Shown here piece after piece: positions 17,101 through 25,100 of a stretch of DNA of 64,000 nt. Numbering within the stretch: the stretch's first letter is position 1; each line of letters begins with the position of its first letter. A model generated the notes under the pieces. That model saw only the letters and a list, made by a program, of their open reading frames with translations. It made no database searches and was not told the DNA's origin. Source of the stretch: Lachnospiraceae bacterium (lineage in GTDB: Bacteria; Bacillota; Clostridia; Lachnospirales; Lachnospiraceae); contig JAILHF010000051.1 of NCBI GenBank assembly GCA_024696005.1, positions 62,001 through 126,000 of the forward strand. Reading direction: 5' to 3'. The position numbers were made by a program, and so were the translations under genes.

Positions 17101-17227
17101 GATCAATTCGGCCGGGCATTCCGTCACAGACGTGACGATCGAAGGCTGCACCCTGAACGGAGACCTGGCCAAGGGAGACTGCGAGCCCAGCCTGATCAAT
17201 ACAAAGATCAACGGAGAGGTCTATTGA
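14144..17227 (+). CDS. Secreted multidomain protein with Ig-like repeats and a right-handed beta-helix (pectate-lyase-like) domain
   Basis: This 1027-residue exported protein has a signal peptide (residues 1 to about 29, cleavage near AWA). An acidic stalk with repeated VSED/VSEN/VSGN motifs follows (to about 115). Next come several beta-rich repeats marked by YTG...LKAGTDYVFG and REGTDYVLSYSDNKA, then a C-terminal parallel beta-helix from about residue 750. The last begins VTELGVIPDDGIDDSDAINA, as in pectate-lyase-3/GH28-type helices. The helix rungs show repeated IRDMIIHSNRGDGIYLN-type turns. Such domains bind or cut acidic polysaccharides, but catalytic residues cannot be assigned here. 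No LPXTG, SLH or other anchor is seen. The start ATG at 14144 has GGGAGGTG upstream; the frame is open much further 5' but has no start signal there. Confidence 0.85.
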   Translation: MVSRKRFLAVMMSLILLFSSLAGAVPAWAADDDGTDPLPEEYVVSEDAAVSENEGGTDAEPGDGDPEDASGAESASENDAEAVSGNESVSENEGGENLPGEVLPGDEGDGHLSENIWVTTIDDSGFVYTGTAICPEVRVYDGEELLQEKRDYTVSYRNNTKAYVIEDREYPSATDIEKAPQVVVSMKGSYGGQTQSFFSIRPLGINESGFSLPDITLAYTGKQLKCKPSLCWQGKMLKAGTDYVFGTLQADGSLKDLTVEQLTGVSGTDTVTVVTAEGKKGSCFTGRRSCRFVISGASGAVAMDKVKVSAVPAQDYTGAPIRTDQFTKNGKPFALTVKDGKYELVPGKDYEILEAEGAVLPGKYRFILRGLADHSGERAYIGEKAVEFTIKAIPIGKAEVCGLPGSVTYAPGSETAHPDEKAIVLRLDGKEIGRDQYRISYKNDKKAGKATITFEGCNGYSGKKSVGYRIEARSVNESSVTVSVKDCVYQKGGAKPLVTVKDRGILLREGTDYVLSYSDNKAVSAGAKKAPKVTVSGKGFYSDKRSTEFAITSAPFSATAGIVMRAYDKPANGKAGAYVTKIQICDAEGTLLKAGTDYEKEIIYKDAGGNILDKSHIASEGEVITAVATGKGNYQNGSVSATFRILPSGTDISKAKVTAPSVYYAGYGKKNEFPENATVKLNGTSLERLAEGESGDGYVVLGNSYKKNDRVGTASVMIHGVGTYGGYKTVKFKILSKTAKGAKAVRHIPKPEKCLDVTELGVIPDDGIDDSDAINAAIATAAENGDCDHTLYFPEGRYDIAKGILLDKDGVQLVLDGKAVLHVAARSGEGYNVILIRADRAGIRGGELSGERYRHAGGANGQYGMGISIDRGANVTIRDMIIHSNRGDGIYLNDGGSGRVHDMLIRDCEIYGNSRNNVCVSRADNTTIENCRIYGADGHSPMSGIDLEPDSGESFKGVRIKNCEISSWEKRGCFEKGGLWCNFAILINSAGHSVTDVTIEGCTLNGDLAKGDCEPSLINTKINGEVY

Positions 17228-17246
17228 CGCGTTTTGCGAAGGGGAC

Positions 17247-17275
17247 TGGCAAAGCTTTGGGATATATGGTAAAAT
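17247..17275 (+). promoter_or_regulatory. Extended -10 promoter of the FtsA-like gene
   Basis: TATATGG-TAAAAT places an extended -10 (TGG) directly before TAAAAT (17270-17275). The matching -35 position reads TGGCAA, a poor match, so the extended -10 probably compensates. Confidence 0.6.
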
Positions 17276-17332
17276 AGCGGGTGGCCGTGCGGATGATGCG
17301 CGCGGCAGGATGCATGGAGAGGCTTGAGAAAT

Positions 17333-19552
17333 ATGGCGGAAGCAAAAGGACAGGGCAAGCTGGTATTCGGTCTGGATATCGGCACAAGGAGCATCGTGGG
17401 CACCGTCGGATACCGCGAGGGCGATATCTTCAATGTGGTGGGCCAGGAGATCCGTGAGCATGAGACAAGAGCCATGCTGGACGGACAGATCCACGACATC
17501 GGGCAGGTGGGCAATACCATCGGCGTGGTGAAGCACGCGCTCGAGAAAAAACTGGACATCAAGCTTACGGACGTATGCATCGCGGCAGCCGGCCGCGTGC
17601 TGAAGACCGTCGAGGTCCATATTGACTGGGAGCTGGACAAGGAAAAGGAGATCAGCGCCGAGGATGTGGCACATCTGACCTCCATGGGCATCGAAAAGGC
17701 CTATTCCCAGTTTCTGGAGAGCAATGACACCGACCTGCATTTTTACTGCGTCGGCAATTCCGTGATCCGCTATTATCTGAACGGATACCAGATCGGAAAC
17801 CTGGAGAATCATAAAGCACGGAACGTGGGCGCCGACATGATCGCGACCTTCCTTCCGGATGAGGTGGTCGACGGCCTTTACAAAGCGGTCGAACTCGCCG
17901 GGCTCAGGGTCGTCAACATGACGCTGGAGCCCATCGCAGCCATTTCGGTGGCGATCCCGGAGATGTACCGCATGCTGAACATCGGCCTGGTCGATGTCGG
18001 GGCCGGGACCTCCGATATCTGCATCACAAAGGACGGCTGCATCATCGCCTACGGCATGATCCCGGTGGCGGGCGATTCCCTGACCGAGACCGTCGCGAAG
18101 AACTGCCTGGTGGACTTTAATACCGCAGAACAGATCAAGCGCGGCATCGAGACATCCGAGGTCGTGGAATACAATGATATCATGGGCCTGCCGCAAAAGA
18201 TCGAGAGACAGGCCGTTCTGGACATGCTTGACGCGCAGATCGACGAAATGACCGGTCTGGTAGCGGAGAAGTTCAAGGAACTCAACGGCGGAAAGCCGGT
18301 CAGCGCTGTATTCGTCGTGGGCGGCGGCGGAAGGATCGGCGGCTATACGCAGAAGCTCTCCGCACATCTCGGGATCCTCGCGGAGCGTGTTGCTGTGCGC
18401 GGCGAAGAGGTCATGGGCAAGATCCGCTTCAAGGACGACAATGTCAAAAAAGATTCGCTCATGGTCACGCCCATCGGCATCTGCCTGAACTATTACGAAC
18501 AGAGCAACAATTTTATATATGTAAGCTTCAACGAAGAGCATGTCAAGATCTACGACAGCGGAAACCTTGCCGTCGTGGATGCCGCGATGCACGCCAATTT
18601 CCCGAACGACGGTCTTTTCCCGCGCCGCGGAAAAGAGATCAATTATACGATCAACGGGAAGAAGGGCTTCAAGCGGGGAGGCCTCGGAGAGGCCGCGCGC
18701 ATCACCGTGAACGGGGAGCCGGCCGACATGCATTCCCCGATCCGTGCCAACGATGTGATCCTCGTGGAAGCTTCCACGGTCGGAGAGCCCGCGAAGCTCA
18801 CGATCTCGGAGCTGCCCGAGTTTAAGTCGATGATCGTGATCAAGGCCAATGACAGCCGCATCCTGCTGCCGAGGGTCGCGATCGTAAACGGCGAGGAAAA
18901 GAACGAGTTTTACGAAGTGCAGGACGGTGACGAGATCACCATGCGCGATTACTATACCGTGGCGCAGGTGCGCCGCTTCATGGATGTGCTGCTGGAGGAA
19001 GGCACGGAAGTGCTGGTCAATAACGAGCCCGCGGATGACGACACGAAGGTCTATGAGAACTTCACGATCAAATGGGGCCTGAAAGCGGCCAAAGCGAAAA
19101 AAGAGATGGAAGAGCGGGGAGCCGCAAAGAAAGAAGAGGCGGCTGCAGCGCAGGATGATGAGCAGCCGGTTGCAGACGGGGATCTGAACGAAACGGATGC
19201 GGAGTATCCGGAAGACGGAGAAGAAACGCCCGATCCCGACAGCTTTGATGCACTTCCGGAGGACGACGGAAGCTATGTCCGTTCCGAAAAGAAGGAAGAG
19301 CCGGAAGCGGAAGATAAGCCTGAAAAGGCCGGGAACGTGATCACGCACAGCATCCTCCTGAAGGTGAACGGCAAGGAGGTCAAGCTGAGCGGAAAAGCGG
19401 AATATGTATTTGTGGATGTATTCGACCATATCGATTTTGATCTGCAGAAGGTGAAGGGCACACGGCTCATCACGGATCTGAACGGCCATAAGGCCGAATA
19501 CATGGAGCCCGTTCATTCGGGCGACGAGATCGTCATAAGGTGGGAAGACTGA
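17333..19552 (+). CDS. Large FtsA-like actin-fold ATPase
   Basis: A 739-residue protein in the actin/Hsp70/FtsA superfamily. Visible motifs are phosphate-1 (LVFGLDIGTRSIVG, near residue 10), phosphate-2 (LVDVGAGTSD, about 219-228) and the adenosine motif (VFVVGGGGRIGGY, about 326-338). Classical FtsA has about 420 residues and lies beside ftsZ. This one adds about 300 residues: a beta-rich section with ITVNGEPADM and NDVILVEAST, a charged Ala/Glu/Asp-rich linker (about 590-665), and a final domain with VNGKEVKLSGKAEYVFVDVF. No C-terminal amphipathic membrane helix of the FtsA kind is evident. It probably assembles or scaffolds at the membrane or septum, but its role is unproven. The start is the ATG at 17333 with GGAGAGG upstream. 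walJ follows after 2 nt. Confidence 0.8.
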   Translation: MAEAKGQGKLVFGLDIGTRSIVGTVGYREGDIFNVVGQEIREHETRAMLDGQIHDIGQVGNTIGVVKHALEKKLDIKLTDVCIAAAGRVLKTVEVHIDWELDKEKEISAEDVAHLTSMGIEKAYSQFLESNDTDLHFYCVGNSVIRYYLNGYQIGNLENHKARNVGADMIATFLPDEVVDGLYKAVELAGLRVVNMTLEPIAAISVAIPEMYRMLNIGLVDVGAGTSDICITKDGCIIAYGMIPVAGDSLTETVAKNCLVDFNTAEQIKRGIETSEVVEYNDIMGLPQKIERQAVLDMLDAQIDEMTGLVAEKFKELNGGKPVSAVFVVGGGGRIGGYTQKLSAHLGILAERVAVRGEEVMGKIRFKDDNVKKDSLMVTPIGICLNYYEQSNNFIYVSFNEEHVKIYDSGNLAVVDAAMHANFPNDGLFPRRGKEINYTINGKKGFKRGGLGEAARITVNGEPADMHSPIRANDVILVEASTVGEPAKLTISELPEFKSMIVIKANDSRILLPRVAIVNGEEKNEFYEVQDGDEITMRDYYTVAQVRRFMDVLLEEGTEVLVNNEPADDDTKVYENFTIKWGLKAAKAKKEMEERGAAKKEEAAAAQDDEQPVADGDLNETDAEYPEDGEETPDPDSFDALPEDDGSYVRSEKKEEPEAEDKPEKAGNVITHSILLKVNGKEVKLSGKAEYVFVDVFDHIDFDLQKVKGTRLITDLNGHKAEYMEPVHSGDEIVIRWED

Positions 19553-19554
19553 AC

Positions 19555-20352
19555 ATGCGGATGATGAGCATAGCCAGCGGAAGCAGCGGCAACGCGATCT
19601 ATGTCGGGACGGATACGACGCATCTTCTGGTGGATGCGGGGATCAGCGGCAAAAGGATCGAGGAAGGCCTGAACCGGGCCGGACTTGGCGGAAGCGATCT
19701 GGACGGGATACTTGTCACGCATGAACACGCCGACCACATTGCCGGGCTGGGCGTGATGCAGCGCCGTTACAAGCTGCCCGTGTATGCAACACAGGGCACG
19801 ATCGATGCCCTGAAGCGCGAAAAGAGCATCGGGAACGTGGATTGGGAAGCCTTTGTGCCCGTGGAAAAGGATACGAGTTTTTCCATCCGGGATCTGACCA
19901 TCTCGCCGATGCGCATTTCCCACGACGCTGCCGATCCGGTAGCCTACCGTTTCCGCTACGGCGATCTGAAGACCGCGGTCGTGACGGATCTCGGGGAATA
20001 CGACGATTATACGGTCAGCTGCCTTGGAGGCTTGTCTGCAGTATTTCTGGAAGCCAATCACGATATCCGCATGCTGCAGCTCGGGCGTTACCCTTATCCC
20101 CTCAAACAGCGCATACTCGGAAAGCGGGGGCATCTGTCGAACGAGGCTTCCGGCAGGCTTCTGACCGCGCTTTTGAACAACAAGATGAAACATGTCTTTC
20201 TGAGCCATCTGAGTCAGGAAAACAATCTTCCGGAGCTGGCGTATGAAGCCGTGCGCATGGAAGTTGAAATGAGCGATACCGAATGGCGGGGGGATGATTT
20301 CCCCATCGATATCGCAAGGCGGGACTGTCCGTCGGAATGCATCACGATCTAG
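19555..20352 (+). CDS. walJ: WalJ/YycJ-type metallo-beta-lactamase-fold hydrolase
   Basis: The 265-residue product has the beta-lactamase-fold zinc motif THEHADH (HEHADH at residues 56-61), an early SIASGSSGNAIYVG, the metal-binding DLGEYDD and EANHD segments and a late LSHLSQENN. These match the YycJ/WalJ family, usually encoded with walRK in Firmicutes; here it sits beside the FtsA-like gene instead. The family's biochemical role is unsettled, with nuclease activity proposed. The ATG at 19555 lies 2 nt after the upstream stop with AAGGTGGG before it, so the two genes are probably cotranscribed. Confidence 0.92.
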   Translation: MRMMSIASGSSGNAIYVGTDTTHLLVDAGISGKRIEEGLNRAGLGGSDLDGILVTHEHADHIAGLGVMQRRYKLPVYATQGTIDALKREKSIGNVDWEAFVPVEKDTSFSIRDLTISPMRISHDAADPVAYRFRYGDLKTAVVTDLGEYDDYTVSCLGGLSAVFLEANHDIRMLQLGRYPYPLKQRILGKRGHLSNEASGRLLTALLNNKMKHVFLSHLSQENNLPELAYEAVRMEVEMSDTEWRGDDFPIDIARRDCPSECITI

Positions 20353-20362
20353 GAGGTTTTTT

Positions 20363-20635
20363 ATGAAAAAGACGATCATTACGGTTGTGGGAAAGGATAC
20401 CGTCGGCATCATCGCCAAGGTATGTACTTATCTCGCCAATAACCGCATCAATGTTCTGGATATTTCCCAGACCATTGTGCAGGAGTACTTTAACATGATG
20501 ATGATCGCGGACCTGTCCGCATCGGAGAAGCCCTTCGACACCATTGCGGACGAGCTTGCGCAGATCGGCGAAGAGATCGGCGTCATCATCAAATGCCAGC
20601 GGGAAGAGATCTTCAATTCCATGCACCGGATCTAG
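20363..20635 (+). CDS. ACT domain protein (UPF0237 family)
   Basis: The 90-residue protein is a single ACT domain ([19 protein letters not shown], then [20 protein letters not shown]). It matches the short stand-alone UPF0237 family, thought to sense a small ligand such as an amino acid. AGGAGG lies 6-7 nt before the ATG. It is followed after 10 nt by the UPF0210 gene, an almost fixed pairing in bacteria, so the two proteins probably act together. The ligand is unknown. Confidence 0.93.
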   Translation: MKKTIITVVGKDTVGIIAKVCTYLANNRINVLDISQTIVQEYFNMMMIADLSASEKPFDTIADELAQIGEEIGVIIKCQREEIFNSMHRI

Positions 20636-20645
20636 GGAGGAGCGC

Positions 20646-22010
20646 ATGATCAATATTCAGGAGGTCGTTGAGACCAATCAGATGATCGAAAAAGAAAACC
20701 TGGACGTGCGTACCATCACGCTGGGCATCAGCCTGCTGGACTGCATTGACAGCGATCTTGATAAACTTCGCGAGAAGATCGGAAACAAGATCGCCGGCAA
20801 GGCGAAGGATCTGGTCCACGTGGGCAAAGAGATCGAGAAGAAATACGCGATCCCCATCGTCAACAAGCGCATCTCCGTGACACCGATCGCCCTGATCGGC
20901 GCGGCTGCCTGCAAAAGCCCGGAGGATTTCGCGCAGATCGCACACACACTGGACGAAGCAGCCAAAGCGGTCGGGGTCAATTTCCTCGGCGGGTATTCCG
21001 CGCTGGTCAGCAAAGGCATGACCGCGGCGGATGAAATGCTGATCCGTTCGATCCCGCAGGCCCTTGCGGAAACGGACCGCGTGTGTTCCTCGGTCAATCT
21101 GGGTTCCACGCGCACCGGGATCAACATGGATGCGGTACGCCTGATGGGCAGCGTGATAAAGGAAACGGCGGAACGGACAAAGGAGAAGGATTCCCTGGGC
21201 TGTGCCAAGCTGGTCGTATTCTGCAACGCGCCGGACGATAATCCCTTCATGGCCGGAGCGTTTCACGGTGTTACCGAAGCGGACAGCGTCATCAATGTGG
21301 GCGTCAGCGGCCCCGGCGTGGTCAAGACCGCTCTGGAAAGCGTCCGCGGGGAAAGCTTTGAGGTGCTCTGCGAGACCATAAAGAGGACCGCGTTCAAGGT
21401 GACGCGTGTCGGACAGCTGGTGGCGAAAGAAGCTTCCCGCATGCTGGATGTTCCCTTCGGGATCATAGATCTGAGCCTTGCACCTACGCCTGCCGTCGGG
21501 GATTCCGTTGCGGACATCCTGAAGGAGATCGGGCTTGAGCAGCCGGGAGCGCCCGGAACTACGGCCGCGCTGGCGCTTCTGAACGATCAGGTCAAAAAGG
21601 GCGGTGTGATGGCTTCGTCTTATGTGGGCGGCCTGAGCGGTGCCTTTATCCCGGTCAGCGAAGACCAGGGGATGATCGAAGCGGTCGAAGCGGGAGCACT
21701 CACGCTCGAAAAGCTCGAGGCCATGACCTGTGTCTGCTCGGTGGGGCTTGACATGATCGCGGTACCCGGCGATGTTTCCGAAGCGACGATCAGCGGCATC
21801 ATTGCGGATGAGATGGCTCTCGGCATGGTCAACCAGAAGACCACGGCCGTACGTCTGATCCCCGCATACGGAAAGAAAGTGGGCGATCGTGTCGAATTCG
21901 GCGGTCTTCTGGGCTATGCGCCGGTCATGCCGGTCAATACCTTCGGCTGCGAGGATTTTGTGGCCAGAAAGGGACGCATTCCCGCGCCGATCCACAGTTT
22001 CAAGAACTGA
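20646..22010 (+). CDS. UPF0210 (PFL) family protein
   Basis: The 454-residue product matches the UPF0210/PFL-like family throughout. Examples are [19 protein letters not shown] near the N-terminus, [33 protein letters not shown], and GFGGAI-like glycine-rich segments towards the end ([15 protein letters not shown]). The family is related to pyruvate formate-lyase by fold, but no glycyl-radical motif is present and no reaction is established. GGGAGGAGCGC precedes the ATG at 20646. It is the second gene of the ACT/UPF0210 pair. Confidence 0.93.
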   Translation: MINIQEVVETNQMIEKENLDVRTITLGISLLDCIDSDLDKLREKIGNKIAGKAKDLVHVGKEIEKKYAIPIVNKRISVTPIALIGAAACKSPEDFAQIAHTLDEAAKAVGVNFLGGYSALVSKGMTAADEMLIRSIPQALAETDRVCSSVNLGSTRTGINMDAVRLMGSVIKETAERTKEKDSLGCAKLVVFCNAPDDNPFMAGAFHGVTEADSVINVGVSGPGVVKTALESVRGESFEVLCETIKRTAFKVTRVGQLVAKEASRMLDVPFGIIDLSLAPTPAVGDSVADILKEIGLEQPGAPGTTAALALLNDQVKKGGVMASSYVGGLSGAFIPVSEDQGMIEAVEAGALTLEKLEAMTCVCSVGLDMIAVPGDVSEATISGIIADEMALGMVNQKTTAVRLIPAYGKKVGDRVEFGGLLGYAPVMPVNTFGCEDFVARKGRIPAPIHSFKN

Positions 22011-22043
22011 TAAGCGGGAATACAAGATTTAGTAATTTCCCTC

Positions 22044-22071
22044 TTTTCAAAAACAATATTTATGGTATAAT
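22044..22071 (+). promoter_or_regulatory. Promoter of the pseudo-subtilase gene
   Basis: TTTTCA (22044-22049), a 16-bp spacer ending in TGG (extended -10) and a perfect TATAAT (22066-22071). The leader is about 70 nt and contains an eight-T run, but no convincing structured element. Confidence 0.7.
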
Positions 22072-22148
22072 GTGATTTGATTATGTAAACCGAATTGCAT
22101 GATACCATTTTTTTTGTGCATAAATTTATTAAGGAGGAAATACCAGGC

Positions 22149-25100
22149 ATGCAATACAGAAAGATGCGACGTTTTCTTGCCGGAGTGCTGATGGCGGCCA
22201 TGCTGACGGGACAGACACCCGCAGTTTTAGCTGCCGGCGCGGAGGACGGAGAAGTCATAGTGAGTGAAGAGGCCGGGGAAGCGGTCTCGGAAGATCTGAT
22301 CGATGAAGAGGAGACCGTTTCCGAAAACGGGACGGAGGATGAGGGGGACGTAACGCTGCCCGAAGACCTTGTGCCCGGCGTTGATTACGCGGAACATGAG
22401 CTTTGTGCCATCGTGGATGACGAAGAGGAAGGAGAGGCGCTTGCCGCTTTCTACGGCGGAACGGTCCGCAGTTACCAGTACGGCGTTGTCGTGATCGACC
22501 TCGGGGAACAGACCGTGGCGCAGGCCCTGAAGATCAATCGCCCCGACGGGATGAAGGAAGCTTTCCCGAATTATATCCATCATGCGGAAGCTTCGGAGGA
22601 AGCGGCGCTTTATGAGTCGGCATATGCGGAAGATGATGTGGCCATGCCGTCGGCACGCAATTGGGAGGACTGGTATGACGGGACCGTCAGCAGCGACCGT
22701 CTTCTGAATGTTTCCAATCCGGATTATCTCTGGATGCATGACATGGTCCGTACCTATCCGGTCTGGGGTGTCACGACCGGCAAGAAGGAGATCCGGGTTG
22801 CTGTCATGGGCGGCTGCGCGGATGCTTCCCAGGCTGATTTTGCAGAGTTTGACGGCAGCAACAGCCGCATTGATTCCGGATACATGAGCGGATGCATCGC
22901 GTCCGATCCGAACGGGGATGCCACGCATGCGGCGGGCATCGTTGCGGCAGGACTGCAGAACGGCAGGGATGCGGTCGGTATCGCGCCGGGTGTCAGTGTT
23001 TACGGCGTTTCCATCATGAACGAAGACGGCAGCATCACGACGGATGCGTTCTGTGCCGGCATCCGCAAGCTTGTCGGCGACCGCAAAGCCGACATCATCC
23101 TCTTTTCCTCCTTTACGGACGGAACGTTTGTAAAGCAGGAGCAGGATGCCATCACGGATGCCAGAAAGAACGGGATCACGATCATCGCCGGCGCCGGTGA
23201 TTACGGCAGCAATTCGCTGACCTATCCGGCCGCTTACGACGGTGTGCTTTCGGTTGGGGCCGTGGACAAGGACGGCCAGCCCGCACCTTTCTCCAATTTC
23301 GGGACCGCGGTCGATCTGCAGGCTCCCGGAACCGGACTGGTTTCGACGGTAGCAAACAATGCATACGCCAGAAAGAGCAGCACAAACACGGCGGCTGCGG
23401 TTGTTGCCGGTGTGGCAGCCCTTTATATGAGCGCGAACGGGCATGTTGCGCCCGACGACATGAAGGAAGCGCTTGTCGGCGGCAGCGTGAAAGGCATCGT
23501 AAATGCCGAGAAGATGTTTTCGGCTGACAAGACCGCTCCGAAGATCATCCTGAATGACGGACGCGGCTGCCCGGTCGAGGAAGTGCAGGGCGGCAAATCC
23601 GTGACGATCGCTTATACCGTGCCCGGAGATGACAGCATCAGCATCAACGCGATGAACTATTCCGGCAAGCCCGGCAACAACAATGTGATCGTCTATTGCA
23701 CGGACGGAACCGAGCCTTTGATGAAGGACGGTGTGCTCACGCGCGGAAAAGTCTATAACGGAAAGCTTTCCCTGAAAGGAATGCTGAAAGGGGATGGCGT
23801 GCAGAAGGTCACGATCACGGCTGCCTGTGTCAACGGCATGGGCATCATGAGCGAGGTGTCGACGATGATCCTCAAAGTGGATCCGGCTGCCGTCACGCTC
23901 GATCCCGTGATCTATATCGAAGGGGCGCCGAAGCGCATCCCTCTCGGAAGCACCGTTGTCCTGCAGGCGGCGGGAAGCGGTTTCGTAAAATCCTCGGTAC
24001 GCTGGAAGAGGCTCGGCTTTGACGGCGCGGTTTCTTCCGCAAGCCTGAACGAAGTGACCGGCGAGCTGACCGTGCTCGGTGACGGTGACGGAACCGTGAC
24101 CGTGCAGTGCTATGCGACACTGCCTGTCCGCGTGGAGTCCCCTGTCCTGGAGATCCAGGTGAAGCAGGGTGCAAGAAGGACCGAAACGCTCAAGCTTGAC
24201 CAGAAGGAGATCCTGCTTGGATACAGCGAAGAGTCGGCGGACAGCGACAGCTATACCGTGCATGTCACGGAGTGGAAGGCAAAGGATTATAATCTGCTCG
24301 GGGAAAACGAGATCACCCTTTCCTGGAAGAGCAGCAACGAAGAGGTTGTAACCGTATCCGGAAACCAGGAAAGTGCCGTGATCAGGCCGGTAGGTGTCGG
24401 CACTGCAAAAGTGACCTGCACGCCGCTGGACGGCTCCGGCGTCAAGGCAACCATCACCTGCAAGGTGGAGGCGCTGGTCGAGAGCTTTACGATCAAGGGT
24501 TCTACCTATGTGACGAAGAATAAGAGCTATACCTACAAGGCGGAAAACTTCAAGCCGGAGAACTGTGTGAGCCGGAACGTGATCTGGACCATCGCAGACC
24601 GTCCGGACTGGGTCAGCGTGGGGATCACGAGCGGTGTTGTGAAAGTGGCAAAGACCGCTCCGGAAGGCGGTACCTTCACGCTGGTCGCGACCGCGCAGGA
24701 CAAGGGCGGCGCTTCTGCCAGACTTGTGATCACCGTGGCGAAAGCCGGTGCGGACCAGCTCGTCATCTCCGCAGACCGGAACGAGGAATACTTCAAGATC
24801 AAGAAGAACAAGAACGGAAGCATCACTTCGTTCTCGATGTTTACGAAGGACGTGCCCGCGGACGGGGATCCGACCCGCATCCTGCTTACGGCAGCGGGCC
24901 GCAGCAAGGGCGTGGACATGGATTATGACGCAAGCTGGACCTGCAACAAGGCAGACATCGTGAAGCTCACACCCACGGCTTCCGGGGACGGTGTGATGGT
25001 GCGTGCCCTCAAGGCCGGAACTGTCACGATCACCTGCACCCTTTCGGACAGCAGCAAGAAAAAGCAGAAGATCACCGTGACCGTGCGCGAGCCGGTCGAG

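Noticed and set aside
16961-19516. An 851-codon minus-strand frame opposite the FtsA-like gene
   Set aside because: Same reasoning: no recognisable motif, and the plus strand has intact ATPase motifs and a ribosome site.
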